A stretch of DNA of 20,455 bases. It comes from CAYSCW01 sp964449165 (lineage in GTDB: Bacteria; Acidobacteriota; Aminicenantia; Aminicenantales; Aminicenantaceae). Location: contig CAYVAT010000048.1 of assembly GCA_964449165.1 (NCBI GenBank), positions 1 through 20,455 of the forward strand, in the 5' to 3' direction. The translations under genes were made by a program, and so were the position numbers. Positions 13,370-20,455 of the stretch are shown piece after piece (within the stretch, counting starts at the first letter, position 1; the number at the start of each line of letters is the position of its first letter). A model generated the notes under the pieces. The model did no database searches. It had not been told where the DNA came from and saw only the letters and a program-made list of their open reading frames with translations.

Positions 13370-14602
13370 TCACATAATTTTTGGCTCGGGAATCGGGATA
13401 ATAAATTTACCTCCTTGATTGCGGAAAGCCGATTGTTGTTCCAGAATTTCTGCCGCGAAGTTCCAGGCAAGGAGGAGGACGTAATCAGGCTGGTCTTCTA
13501 AGAGTTTTTCAGGCGGGAAAATAGGTAAATGGTTTCCTCCTAAATACTTTCCGTGTTTAAATGTATTCAGGTCCACGACATAATCGACAATTCTCCCATC
13601 TATGCCGCAATAACTCAGAAGAGTCGCTGCTTTTGCTGCTGCTCCATAAGCAGCAATCCTTTTTCCTTGATGCTTTATATCCAATAAAAGATTTCTTAAT
13701 TTATCCTTTATTATCGCGACTCGCTGGGCAAAATCCAGATAATAATCGATGCCATCAACCTTTTTTGTTTTCTCTTCTTCTAGAAGGTTTCGGACTGGTT
13801 CCTGGACAGCCTCTCGATTTTCTAGAAAAAGACGCAATGATCCGCCATGTATCGGAATTCTCATAATATTATTGAGAAAAAGAGAATGCCTTCTGAAAAG
13901 CTTTTCTAATGCAGTCACAGAAAAGTAACACAGATGCTGGTGATAAACGGTGTCGAATTCATTGTGTTCGACAAGGTCCACCACATACGGGACTTCTATT
14001 ACTGCTAAGCCATTTTCTTTAAGCATAATGTGAATACCCTCGACAAAGCCGTTGAGGTCAGGAACATGTGCCAGGACATTGTTGGCTAAGAAAAGATCGG
14101 CCTGTTTTCCCTCGCGTTCACTTAGCCTTCTTGCCAGGTCTTTGTTAAAAAAAGTACAGAGTGTAGGAATGCCGGCTCGCTGTGCCAGAGAAGCGGGCCC
14201 CTCAGCCGGATCAATCCCCAGAACCGGAATACCTCTCTCTTTGAAATTTCTGAGCATATATCCATCATTACTGGCTGCTTCGACTACCAGCCTTTCTTGA
14301 TTGAGATTCCTCGATTCAATGAGCTTAAAAGCGCTCTTTCTGAAGTGTTTGAGCAATGTTTTGGAGACTGACGAATAATAAGGATAATCTCTGCAAAAGA
14401 GAATTTCAGGGGACACAGATTCCGTGATCTGGACAAGAGAGCAACTGGGACAGAAAGCCAGATCTAAAGGAACAATCAACTCCCCTGATCCAAGCTGTCC
14501 CTCTGTCAGAAGAGCATCAGCCAGCGGGGTTTTTCCTAACGATAGAATAGGCTTGAGGTCAGGGTTTTTACAAGAGCGGCATCCTTGATTATGATTTTTC
14601 AT
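13370..14602 (-). CDS. NDP-sugar C-methyltransferase (NovU/TylCIII/TcaB9 family)
   Basis: The 410-residue product is a canonical three-domain sugar C-methyltransferase. The zinc-binding N-terminus has Cys8/Cys11 and Cys51/Cys54. The SAM domain carries VVEAASNDGYMLRNF (106-120), the SNDGY form typical of the family. The catalytic segment is YHQHLCYFS (220-228), and the C-terminal domain has AAYGAAAKAATLL. Characterised relatives methylate C3 of a 4-keto-6-deoxy sugar nucleotide; which carbon and sugar here is inferred. It follows rfbF and the SDR gene by 31 bases. No clear Shine-Dalgarno sequence precedes the ATG. It is the best-supported methylation enzyme of the locus. Confidence 0.9.
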   Translation of the reverse strand: MKNHNQGCRSCKNPDLKPILSLGKTPLADALLTEGQLGSGELIVPLDLAFCPSCSLVQITESVSPEILFCRDYPYYSSVSKTLLKHFRKSAFKLIESRNLNQERLVVEAASNDGYMLRNFKERGIPVLGIDPAEGPASLAQRAGIPTLCTFFNKDLARRLSEREGKQADLFLANNVLAHVPDLNGFVEGIHIMLKENGLAVIEVPYVVDLVEHNEFDTVYHQHLCYFSVTALEKLFRRHSLFLNNIMRIPIHGGSLRLFLENREAVQEPVRNLLEEEKTKKVDGIDYYLDFAQRVAIIKDKLRNLLLDIKHQGKRIAAYGAAAKAATLLSYCGIDGRIVDYVVDLNTFKHGKYLGGNHLPIFPPEKLLEDQPDYVLLLAWNFAAEILEQQSAFRNQGGKFIIPIPEPKIM

Positions 14603-14633
14603 TTATAAATTGGTTTTTGTTCTTGGATTAGCG

Positions 14634-15683
14634 CTACACTACATATTTAACTTGATCTTCTACTTTCCAGCGCATCGTCTCATCCAATCGGCCGCTATCT
14701 AGCAGATGTTTAAGATGAGCCACTCGCTTATATTTGAGACCTTCGAATTCTTCAAGCGTCAATCCTATTGTTTTAAAAGCTTTATGCAGTTGTTTCGCTC
14801 CTCGTCGAGCAGTCCATTGGGGAGTAAATTCAAGGAGTGTTTGCTCCAATTTTCTGCAGCTAACACGATAACATCTCTTGTCCCGGCTGGCTCCTTCGGC
14901 ATATTCAATCTGCACTCCTGGTACTGTTTCTCTCACAATTTCAGCCAATGTGTTAATCCGGTAATTCTCTTTTGTACGTCCGACATTAAAGACTTGATTG
15001 TGTACTAATTCTCGAGGAGCATTGAGCATGGCCATAAAAGCACGGGCAATATCCTCAATATGAACAATGGGCCGCCATGCCATCCCATCGCTCTTTAGAT
15101 GGACTTTGCCTGTTGTAAAGGCCCAGGCGACAAGATTGTTAAGTACAAGATCAAATCGTAAACGGGGCGAAACACCGAAGGCGGTTCCGTTTCGGGGAAA
15201 TATCGGGCTAAAGTTAGAGTCTGTTAACTTCCTCAATTCTTCTTCAGCTAGGACTTTGGAGAGACCGTAAGGTGTGACAGGGTTAAGCTTTGAACGTTCG
15301 TCCACCCAATCTTCTCCTGCTGCCCCGTAGTTACTGCAAGAAGAGGAGAATATAAACCTCTTAACTCCTGCTTTTTTTGCTGTGGAGGCCAAATGCACTG
15401 TGGCTATATAATTGATTTCATACGTTAACTCAGGATTGAGATCGCCAAGAGGATCATTGGATAGTCCGGCAAGGTGGATGATGGCATCAAAATCTTTTAG
15501 ATCAGGCTGCTTAATGTCTCGAATATCTTTTCTTATGTATGCAATATCTGGAGCAGACGAACCGAATGTGCAGTCCCTATAAAGATCACTGTCCAGTCCG
15601 ACCACCGTATGTTTAGCTGCGGTTAGCAGAGGCACGAGGACAGAACCTATATAACCTTTATGACCGCTCACAAGGACGCGCAT
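14634..15683 (-). CDS. NAD(P)-dependent sugar-nucleotide epimerase/dehydratase (extended SDR)
   Basis: The 349-residue product begins with a Rossmann nucleotide-binding motif, GHKGYIG (7-13), and has a serine-rich active-site strand (SSSCSNYG, 113-120) and the catalytic YGLSK (Tyr139, Lys143). FPRNGTAFGVSPRLR and VFNVG are typical of extended SDRs. It starts five bases after the rfbF stop, with AGGA eight bases before its ATG, so it is coupled to rfbF and probably works on the same CDP-sugar. It does not read as a CDP-glucose 4,6-dehydratase. Reduction or epimerisation of a 4-keto intermediate is more likely, but that is inference. Confidence 0.87.
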   Translation of the reverse strand: MRVLVSGHKGYIGSVLVPLLTAAKHTVVGLDSDLYRDCTFGSSAPDIAYIRKDIRDIKQPDLKDFDAIIHLAGLSNDPLGDLNPELTYEINYIATVHLASTAKKAGVKRFIFSSSCSNYGAAGEDWVDERSKLNPVTPYGLSKVLAEEELRKLTDSNFSPIFPRNGTAFGVSPRLRFDLVLNNLVAWAFTTGKVHLKSDGMAWRPIVHIEDIARAFMAMLNAPRELVHNQVFNVGRTKENYRINTLAEIVRETVPGVQIEYAEGASRDKRCYRVSCRKLEQTLLEFTPQWTARRGAKQLHKAFKTIGLTLEEFEGLKYKRVAHLKHLLDSGRLDETMRWKVEDQVKYVV

Positions 15684-15687
15684 GTCA

Positions 15688-16461
15688 TCAATCCTTCCAG
15701 GTTTTCCAAGGAGCTTTGCCGCTTGCCCATAGTGACTCTAAAAGATATTTCTCCCTTAGGGTATCCATACATTGCCAAAAAGATGTGTGTCGGTAGGCCA
15801 TTAGTTGCCCATCTTTAGCCAGCCGCTCCAATGGTTCTCTTTCCCATACAGTATCGTCGCTATCTATGTACTCGAAAATTGGAGGTTCGAGCACAAAAAA
15901 GGCTCCGTTTATCCATCCCTCTCCGATTTGGGGTTTTTCGGAAAACTTAATTACTTGGTTCTCTTTAAATCTCATATATCCGTATCTGGCTGGCGGCCTT
16001 ACAGCCGTCAGTGTGGCCAGCTTTCCATGGGATTTATGGAAGGCTAACAGTTCGCTCAGGTTGACATCTGACACGCCGTCTCCCCAGGTAAGCATAAACG
16101 TCTTGTTTCCTAGATATGGAGCCAGCTGCTTGATGCGTCCTCCGGTTTGTGTCCGTATGCCGGTATCCACTAAATCGACTGTCCATTTTTGTTTTGGGCT
16201 CTCATGAATGGTAACTTTCCCTTTTTTCAGGTTAACGGTCAAGTTGCTGTGGAGAGAGGAATAATCCACTATATACTTTTTTATGGCTTCACCTTTATAT
16301 CCAAGAGCGATAACAAAATTTTTGAATCCGTAAGAGGAATAGTGCATCATTATATGCCAGAGAATGGGACGTCCGCCAATCTCTACCATGGGTTTGGGCT
16401 TGACTTCTGTCTCTTCTGCAAGGCGTGATCCGAATCCGCCTGCAAGAATTGCAACTTTCAT
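15688..16461 (-). CDS. rfbF: Glucose-1-phosphate cytidylyltransferase
   Basis: The 257-residue product has exactly the usual RfbF length. It makes CDP-glucose from CTP and glucose-1-phosphate, the entry to CDP-deoxysugars. Visible signatures are LAGGFGSRLAEET (6-18, nucleotide loop), the KPKPMVEIGGRPILWHIM block (residues 21-38), TWGDGVSDV (125-133, metal site) and WQCMDTLREK (229-238), which is characteristic of this subfamily rather than of RmlA. A strong AAGGAG is seven bases before the ATG. In many O-antigen loci rfbG (CDP-glucose 4,6-dehydratase) follows; here it does not, so the next step must come from a gene outside the window or from the SDR. Confidence 0.93.
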   Translation of the reverse strand: MKVAILAGGFGSRLAEETEVKPKPMVEIGGRPILWHIMMHYSSYGFKNFVIALGYKGEAIKKYIVDYSSLHSNLTVNLKKGKVTIHESPKQKWTVDLVDTGIRTQTGGRIKQLAPYLGNKTFMLTWGDGVSDVNLSELLAFHKSHGKLATLTAVRPPARYGYMRFKENQVIKFSEKPQIGEGWINGAFFVLEPPIFEYIDSDDTVWEREPLERLAKDGQLMAYRHTSFWQCMDTLREKYLLESLWASGKAPWKTWKD

Positions 16462-16488
16462 GATTCCACTCCTTCTATTGAGTATTTT

Positions 16489-17397
16489 CTATCTTCTGGG
16501 AATCGATCTGAAGTTTCTTTTCTTTTTTTCTTGCAAAATAAGATTTTTTGCCAGATTCCTCCATTGAAGTCGAATCCACCAGAATAAATAGAAATAGCAC
16601 AACGCTTTCTCATACAAGTTTAAAGGAGAGCGGCTGACAGACTTGAAATGTTCAAGTAGTAATCGCCAGTGAGGGAAAGTGATTTTTGTTTTTTTAGCCG
16701 GATCATACCAAGCCTGGCGTTTTTGACGGCTGGGATACATTTTCCAATGCTGGAGAGGATGATCTCTCTTAAAAAAAAGATAATCTGGGATTTCATAGAA
16801 CCGTCCCAGCAAGGTGAGTTCTCCCATTAATACTCTGTCTGACGATGAATAATTTCCAATAAGGCTTGTCTTCTTGAGAATGTCTGACCTTATTACTCCA
16901 AATACAGCAACTTGAGGGTTAGGAACACATATACACTCGTAAAAACGCTTATGAGGTTTTGACGAGCCTAAATATGATTTTCTTGCATAATTCTTTATGA
17001 TCTTTCCATGCTCGTCGATCTCCTCTGTCAATGAATAGGCTAGGATTATGGAATTGTCCTGTTCAAGAGCCTTTATGCATATTTCAAGGAATTCGGGAGC
17101 ACAAAGGTCGTCGTGTGCAGCCCATTTGAAATACTTGCCTGAAGAGAGTTCGAAGACTCGGTTATAATTTCTTGCTGCTCCTAAATTTTTCATGTTGCGG
17201 AAATAGTGAATACGACGATCTTTATCTGCATATGTTTGACAGATTTCCTGAGTTCTGTCTTCTGAAGCGTTGTCTGAAATTATCAGCTCAAAATCTGAAA
17301 ATGTTTGTGTGAGAAGTGAGACGAGCGTTTCCTCCAGATACTGTTCACCGTTAAAGACCGGCATTCCAATACTTACTAGCGGATGGTGGCTAACCAT
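16489..17397 (-). CDS. Family 2 glycosyltransferase
   Basis: The 302-residue protein opens with the GT-A fold start VSIGMPVFNGEQYLEETL (8-25). It continues with LIISDNASEDRT (38-49), and AAHDDL (93-98) fills the DxD position that binds Mn/Mg and the donor nucleotide; this HDD variant is common in GT2 repeat-unit transferases. The C-terminal 60 residues contain an aromatic hydrophobic stretch (YFYLFWWIRL) and a basic tail that could hold the enzyme at the membrane. Only weak ribosome-binding sequence (GGATTAAG) precedes the ATG, so translation may depend on the small ORF 26 bases upstream. Donor and linkage are unknown. Confidence 0.88.
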   Translation of the reverse strand: MVSHHPLVSIGMPVFNGEQYLEETLVSLLTQTFSDFELIISDNASEDRTQEICQTYADKDRRIHYFRNMKNLGAARNYNRVFELSSGKYFKWAAHDDLCAPEFLEICIKALEQDNSIILAYSLTEEIDEHGKIIKNYARKSYLGSSKPHKRFYECICVPNPQVAVFGVIRSDILKKTSLIGNYSSSDRVLMGELTLLGRFYEIPDYLFFKRDHPLQHWKMYPSRQKRQAWYDPAKKTKITFPHWRLLLEHFKSVSRSPLNLYEKALCYFYLFWWIRLQWRNLAKNLILQEKKKRNFRSIPRR

Positions 17398-17423
17398 CTT
17401 TTCTTAATCCAAAAAGGTCTAAT

Positions 17424-17534
17424 CTAAACGTGGTGATCAGCCATAGAGGACAGACTCAGTACGAGTAAGCAAAAGCAGATGTTCACCAGGAGAGTTTTTA
17501 CGGAGTTAAACACTTGGCTCTGCCCCACTTTCAT
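17424..17534 (-). CDS. Candidate small secreted or membrane peptide (36 codons)
   Basis: This short frame has AGGA six bases before its ATG and a promoter-like pair (17558-17586) whose predicted start is about 17 bases further up. The peptide has a basic/polar start, a hydrophobic core (LLVNICFCLLVLSLSS) and a short DHHV tail, like a signal peptide or a single membrane helix with almost nothing after it. I recognise no family. It may be a real micro-protein, a leader peptide coupling transcription to the GT2 gene, or the 5' stub of a lost secreted protein. Confidence 0.35.
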   Translation of the reverse strand: MKVGQSQVFNSVKTLLVNICFCLLVLSLSSMADHHV

Positions 17535-17557
17535 TACTTTTCCTTTTCCAAGCAGTA

Positions 17558-17586
17558 TATATAGCATAGAAAAGAAGTTGTTTCAA
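17558..17586 (-). promoter_or_regulatory. Sigma70-like promoter within the polysaccharide locus
   Basis: Minus-strand TTGAAA (17586-17581, 5 of 6) - 17 bases - TATATA (17563-17558, 4 of 6). It lies between the flippase stop and the small ORF, and could drive the small ORF and the GT2-rfbF group separately from the flippase. Confidence 0.45.
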
Positions 17587-17626
17587 ATAAAAAGAATCGA
17601 GAAAATCCCATTGATGTTGAGAATAT

Positions 17627-18877
17627 TTAGAGCAGATGCCCCTGTTTTTTCATCATCGAATAGGTTATAACGACCATTAAAATGCCACCAATGCTGTAGA
17701 CCGTCAATGTTGAATAGGCGATTCCTATCACTCCGTATTTTAGAAAAAGAATATAATTGAGAGGAATATTCAATAAAGCCATGATTGATGTGACTATCAA
17801 CAAGTATTTTTCATTGTGGGTTGCCTGGGCGGCTGTGGTAAAAGGGAGCGTAGCCCATGTAAATGCAATGTAGAAAATCAGAACCCTCAAGATTCCTCCC
17901 GAATTCTGATAATTTGAACCGAAAAGAGTAACCGTTATATCTTCTACATAGAAAGAAACTGCTAAGGAGATAAGAAATATCCCGATAAAGAATATCAGCG
18001 AGTACTTTATGAGTGCGCTTCCTTTCATTTTAGCCTTATAAAATTGCTTCACAAAAACAGGGAAAAATGCCGTCACTGTGAGATTTCTCAGCAATACTCC
18101 ATAATGAGCTGCCTGATAAGCCACTCCATAAAGTCCGACATCCTTTGATGTTCCAAGGAAAGATATCATCAGTAAATCAACTCTCTGGACAAAGAAGCCG
18201 ATAAAACTCAGCAAGGAAAAAGTCAATGCAGGTTTAAGTAAATTTTTGTCGAATTGAATTTTGGAAAAGAAGTGAAATTTAACAAATCTTTGGGAGAATC
18301 TATAGCTGATTAAGAGAGTAGAAAAGTTTGCAAAAAGAGAGATGATAAATAGCACCAAGACTCCGTATCCAAGATATAAAAAAGTGATAGAGAGCAAAAC
18401 AAAGAGAGCTCTGTTGGCAATATCAAAGATAGGAATGTATTGCATTTTTTCCGTGGTCTGATAGATCGTACCGACAAATCCTTTCACACCCGTATTTGCC
18501 AGTTGGAGGCTGAAGATCAAGATGTAGAGTTTCACTTGAAATTCATAGGGAGTGAAAAAAGAAGAAATGATACAGACTACGATAGCGATCACGATGAGCC
18601 CGTTTCTTAAACCAATCGTCTTTTCTAAAGCGATGTGCATGTGGCTCAGGTCTTTACTCCCCTCTCTGATGATGGATCTGTTTAATCCTCCTAGAAGAAA
18701 GAAATTGAAAAGCCCCACAAAAGCACCGACAGTCACATAAATACCGTAATCTTCAGGACCAAGCATTCTTGCAATATAGATGAATCCTACAAGAGTGATG
18801 ATCTGGACAATAAAATTTCCGGATGCCAGGTAAAGAGTATTCTTGATGCCCCTTAAGAATCTAAAATTAATGTACAC
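17627..18877 (-). CDS. Wzx-type oligosaccharide flippase (MATE-like/MVF superfamily)
   Basis: The 416-residue, very hydrophobic protein has about 12-14 predicted membrane segments. Its N-terminus (ASGNFIVQIITLVGFIYIAR, then MLGPEDYGIYV) is the standard opening of polysaccharide biosynthesis flippases, which turn lipid-linked repeat units to the outer face of the cytoplasmic membrane. The start is GTG at 18877: an in-frame TAA lies 12 bases upstream and the next Met is residue 38. No good Shine-Dalgarno sequence is seen. A promoter (18899-18927) is just upstream, making it the first gene of the locus. No Wzy polymerase or ligase is visible in the window. Confidence 0.88.
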   Translation of the reverse strand: MYINFRFLRGIKNTLYLASGNFIVQIITLVGFIYIARMLGPEDYGIYVTVGAFVGLFNFFLLGGLNRSIIREGSKDLSHMHIALEKTIGLRNGLIVIAIVVCIISSFFTPYEFQVKLYILIFSLQLANTGVKGFVGTIYQTTEKMQYIPIFDIANRALFVLLSITFLYLGYGVLVLFIISLFANFSTLLISYRFSQRFVKFHFFSKIQFDKNLLKPALTFSLLSFIGFFVQRVDLLMISFLGTSKDVGLYGVAYQAAHYGVLLRNLTVTAFFPVFVKQFYKAKMKGSALIKYSLIFFIGIFLISLAVSFYVEDITVTLFGSNYQNSGGILRVLIFYIAFTWATLPFTTAAQATHNEKYLLIVTSIMALLNIPLNYILFLKYGVIGIAYSTLTVYSIGGILMVVITYSMMKKQGHLL

Positions 18878-18898
18878 TTTTATCTTCTTTTACTGCCA

Positions 18899-18927
18899 AT
18901 TTTATGTAAGATCAATCAGGAAATCAA
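18899..18927 (-). promoter_or_regulatory. Sigma70-like promoter at the head of the polysaccharide locus
   Basis: Minus-strand TTGATT (18927-18922, 4 of 6) - 17 bases - TAAAAT (18904-18899, 5 of 6). The predicted start near 18892 gives a leader of about 15 bases before the flippase GTG. Confidence 0.45.
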
Positions 18928-19097
18928 AAGATAAAGCTTTTAATTGTGAATGATGAATTATATGAACCTAACTCGAGATTGGCAAATTTCGTTTGTTGCA
19001 CGGGCACAAATCCTTCAAGAATTAATCCTGTTTAAGTACTTTCATGAATTTGTAGCCAGAATTCTATGATTTTGTATCGTTGGTAGGGACCTGAATG

Positions 19098-20455
19098 TTA
19101 GGAGGGAAGCTGTGAAATTTTTTCCCACTCCTGCTCCAGACCCTCTTCCCTGATCAGCCGCATGATTTCTGATTCCTGTGCCTGACCATAAAGGCTGTCA
19201 AGATACGCCTTGAGGGTTTCTTTTTTCTCTAAATGCTGAAGGCATAAGCAGACATAAATCATAGACTTCAAAAACAGCTCCCGTTCTGCATAGCTTTCAT
19301 CGGAAACCACCACCATCCTTCTGAATCTCTCCAGTGCTTCTTTGTAGTGTCTCAGTCCAAACTCTGTCTTCCCAAGCAGAAAAACACCGGCCACCTCATC
19401 CGGATTATTCTTTAAAAGATGTTCCAGTGTTTTTTTTGCATCCTTGAGCTGTCTTCTCTTGCTGTAAAGTTCGTAAAGTTCGTAATAGAGGGATGGATCT
19501 CTAGGTTCTTTTTTTATCTCTGTTTCCAGCATCTTGATTCTGATCTTTTCCCTTTCTGCTTCCGCCCTGCTTCTAACCGCATTGATAATCCTCTGGAGCT
19601 TTTCTTTATCCTCGATATCTATGGGAAAAGAGCTTATTTTCTCCTCAGTGAAATCGCTCATCCACGAGGAGAGCAGCTCTTGAGCTTTGTCTTCTTTTCC
19701 TCGAAGAGACGAAGCGAGAATGAGATAGGCTTTTGTTTCCATCAGGATGCTTTCATCCGCTTGAGCTCTCTCGAAGAGATTGAGAATTTTCTCGAAAATT
19801 TTTTCAGCCTCCTCATAATTTTTCTCTTCGAATTCCAGCTTTCCTAAAAGATAGTAGCCTTGTATTTCGCTTGGATTATTCTTTACCAGATCCTCCAGAA
19901 TCCTCCTGGCATACAGGACATTATTGCTGTGCATGTAGAGGAGGTAGAGGTCATAGTAGAGAGACGTATTTCGGGGATCCTCCTCTATATCTTTCTCCAG
20001 CTTTCTTGTGATCCTGCGGTCTCTTTCCATACTGCCCGAAACTTTCTCTTCTTCTGCTTCTCCAAGTTGTAAAGCTTCTGCTTCATATTTTTCCCGTATG
20101 TTTTCTATTTTCTGTTCCTGGGCCATCTCAGCCTTGAATGAATTTATAAGACTTTCGAGATCAGTCAGCACAGACTCATCGATATCAAGACCCTGCAGAT
20201 CTTCGCCTTCAATTGCTTTTTGGGCTTCTTTAAAATATTTTTTGCTCTGCTCCAAATCGTTGAGGTGGAAATAAGATAGGCTCATATAGACATAGGCCTT
20301 TGCCTCCAGCCTTGTTTCCTTGGTAAGGCCGAATACTGCTATTTCCAACTCATCTATTGCCTTTCTGTAGTTGCCTTCTAGAAGTGATCTTTCACCCTGG
20401 CTCAGGAGATTAAGGTAGAAAGGATCGGCCTCCTGGCCCTGAAGAGTACCTTCTC
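19098..20455 (-). CDS. Modular TPR-repeat protein (5' end beyond the window)
   Basis: The frame is open from the window edge (first full codon at 20453), so the gene is cut; 451 residues are visible. The TTG at 20348 is not the start, since coding continues upstream with DPFYLNLLSQGERSLLEGNY. The protein is made of helical TPR-like units. LEKDIEEDPRN..LYYDLY (from about 20000) recurs as LETEIKKEPRD..LYYELY (from about 19529), 157 residues later. Each is followed by NNPxE..LLGKxEF, a second TPR (YxEAxxxFxx) and an ILMETKAYLILASS-type helix. A third, N-terminal module shares the later part. Such proteins are scaffolds; no catalytic domain is visible. It ends 220 bases before the flippase gene. 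Confidence 0.75.
   Translation of the reverse strand, partial: EGTLQGQEADPFYLNLLSQGERSLLEGNYRKAIDELEIAVFGLTKETRLEAKAYVYMSLSYFHLNDLEQSKKYFKEAQKAIEGEDLQGLDIDESVLTDLESLINSFKAEMAQEQKIENIREKYEAEALQLGEAEEEKVSGSMERDRRITRKLEKDIEEDPRNTSLYYDLYLLYMHSNNVLYARRILEDLVKNNPSEIQGYYLLGKLEFEEKNYEEAEKIFEKILNLFERAQADESILMETKAYLILASSLRGKEDKAQELLSSWMSDFTEEKISSFPIDIEDKEKLQRIINAVRSRAEAEREKIRIKMLETEIKKEPRDPSLYYELYELYSKRRQLKDAKKTLEHLLKNNPDEVAGVFLLGKTEFGLRHYKEALERFRRMVVVSDESYAERELFLKSMIYVCLCLQHLEKKETLKAYLDSLYGQAQESEIMRLIREEGLEQEWEKISQLPS

Noticed and set aside
1..20455. CRISPR arrays, tRNA/rRNA genes, transposases, toxin-antitoxin or phage-defence genes
   Set aside because: No regular direct-repeat array, tRNA-like cloverleaf or recognisable protein of these kinds was seen on either strand.

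Overview
The window is a bacterial chromosome segment whose gene set points to an anaerobic or facultatively anaerobic Gram-negative-like bacterium. It carries a four-subunit pyruvate:ferredoxin oxidoreductase, an oxygen-sensitive class I fumarase subunit, a short-form ThiC, a CcdA/TlpA thiol-redox pair and a Wzx-type polysaccharide locus. The style of the TPR protein at the right end and of the dispersed repeats reminds me of Aminicenantes/Acidobacteriota-type genomes. That is an impression from the sequence, not a demonstrated assignment.

Layout. Bases 1-359 hold no convincing gene, only a promoter for fabH (360-1358, + strand, beta-ketoacyl-ACP synthase III). Every other gene is on the minus strand. 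fabH converges on ccdA, and the space between their stops is filled by a 156-bp element with 27-bp imperfect inverted ends. Reading leftward on the minus strand, tlpA-ccdA (2774-1531) is a two-gene membrane thiol-redox unit with its own promoter. Upstream of it, a 21-bp-stem hairpin (2959-3036) sits directly behind a promoter-like sequence and may be a structured RNA. fumarase alpha - porC - (309-bp gap) - porD - porA - porB (7231-3097) form a central carbon metabolism unit behind a good sigma70-type promoter. porD/porA and porA/porB overlap by ATGA. thiC and an endonuclease-IV-like TIM-barrel gene (9605-7481) form a third unit behind a near-perfect promoter with a leader too short for a TPP riboswitch.

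From about 9.7 to 18.9 kb lies a surface polysaccharide locus that is clearly AT-richer than the metabolic genes. In transcription order it holds a Wzx-type flippase, a 36-codon ORF with a signal-like segment, a GT2 glycosyltransferase, glucose-1-phosphate cytidylyltransferase (rfbF), an SDR sugar-nucleotide enzyme, a NovU/TcaB9-type C-methyltransferase, a GT4 glycosyltransferase, and two adjacent paralogous methyltransferases. RfbF, the SDR and the C-methyltransferases suggest a CDP-linked, probably C-methyl-branched deoxysugar. A CDP-glucose 4,6-dehydratase (rfbG) is not in the window. A modular TPR protein, open at the window edge, ends the segment.

The most unexpected items are the dispersed inverted-repeat elements that sit against, or contain, the stop codons of neighbouring genes, the candidate structured RNA upstream of tlpA, the fumarase alpha subunit without an adjacent beta subunit, and the paired atypical methyltransferases. 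I found no CRISPR array, tRNA, rRNA, transposase or defence system.
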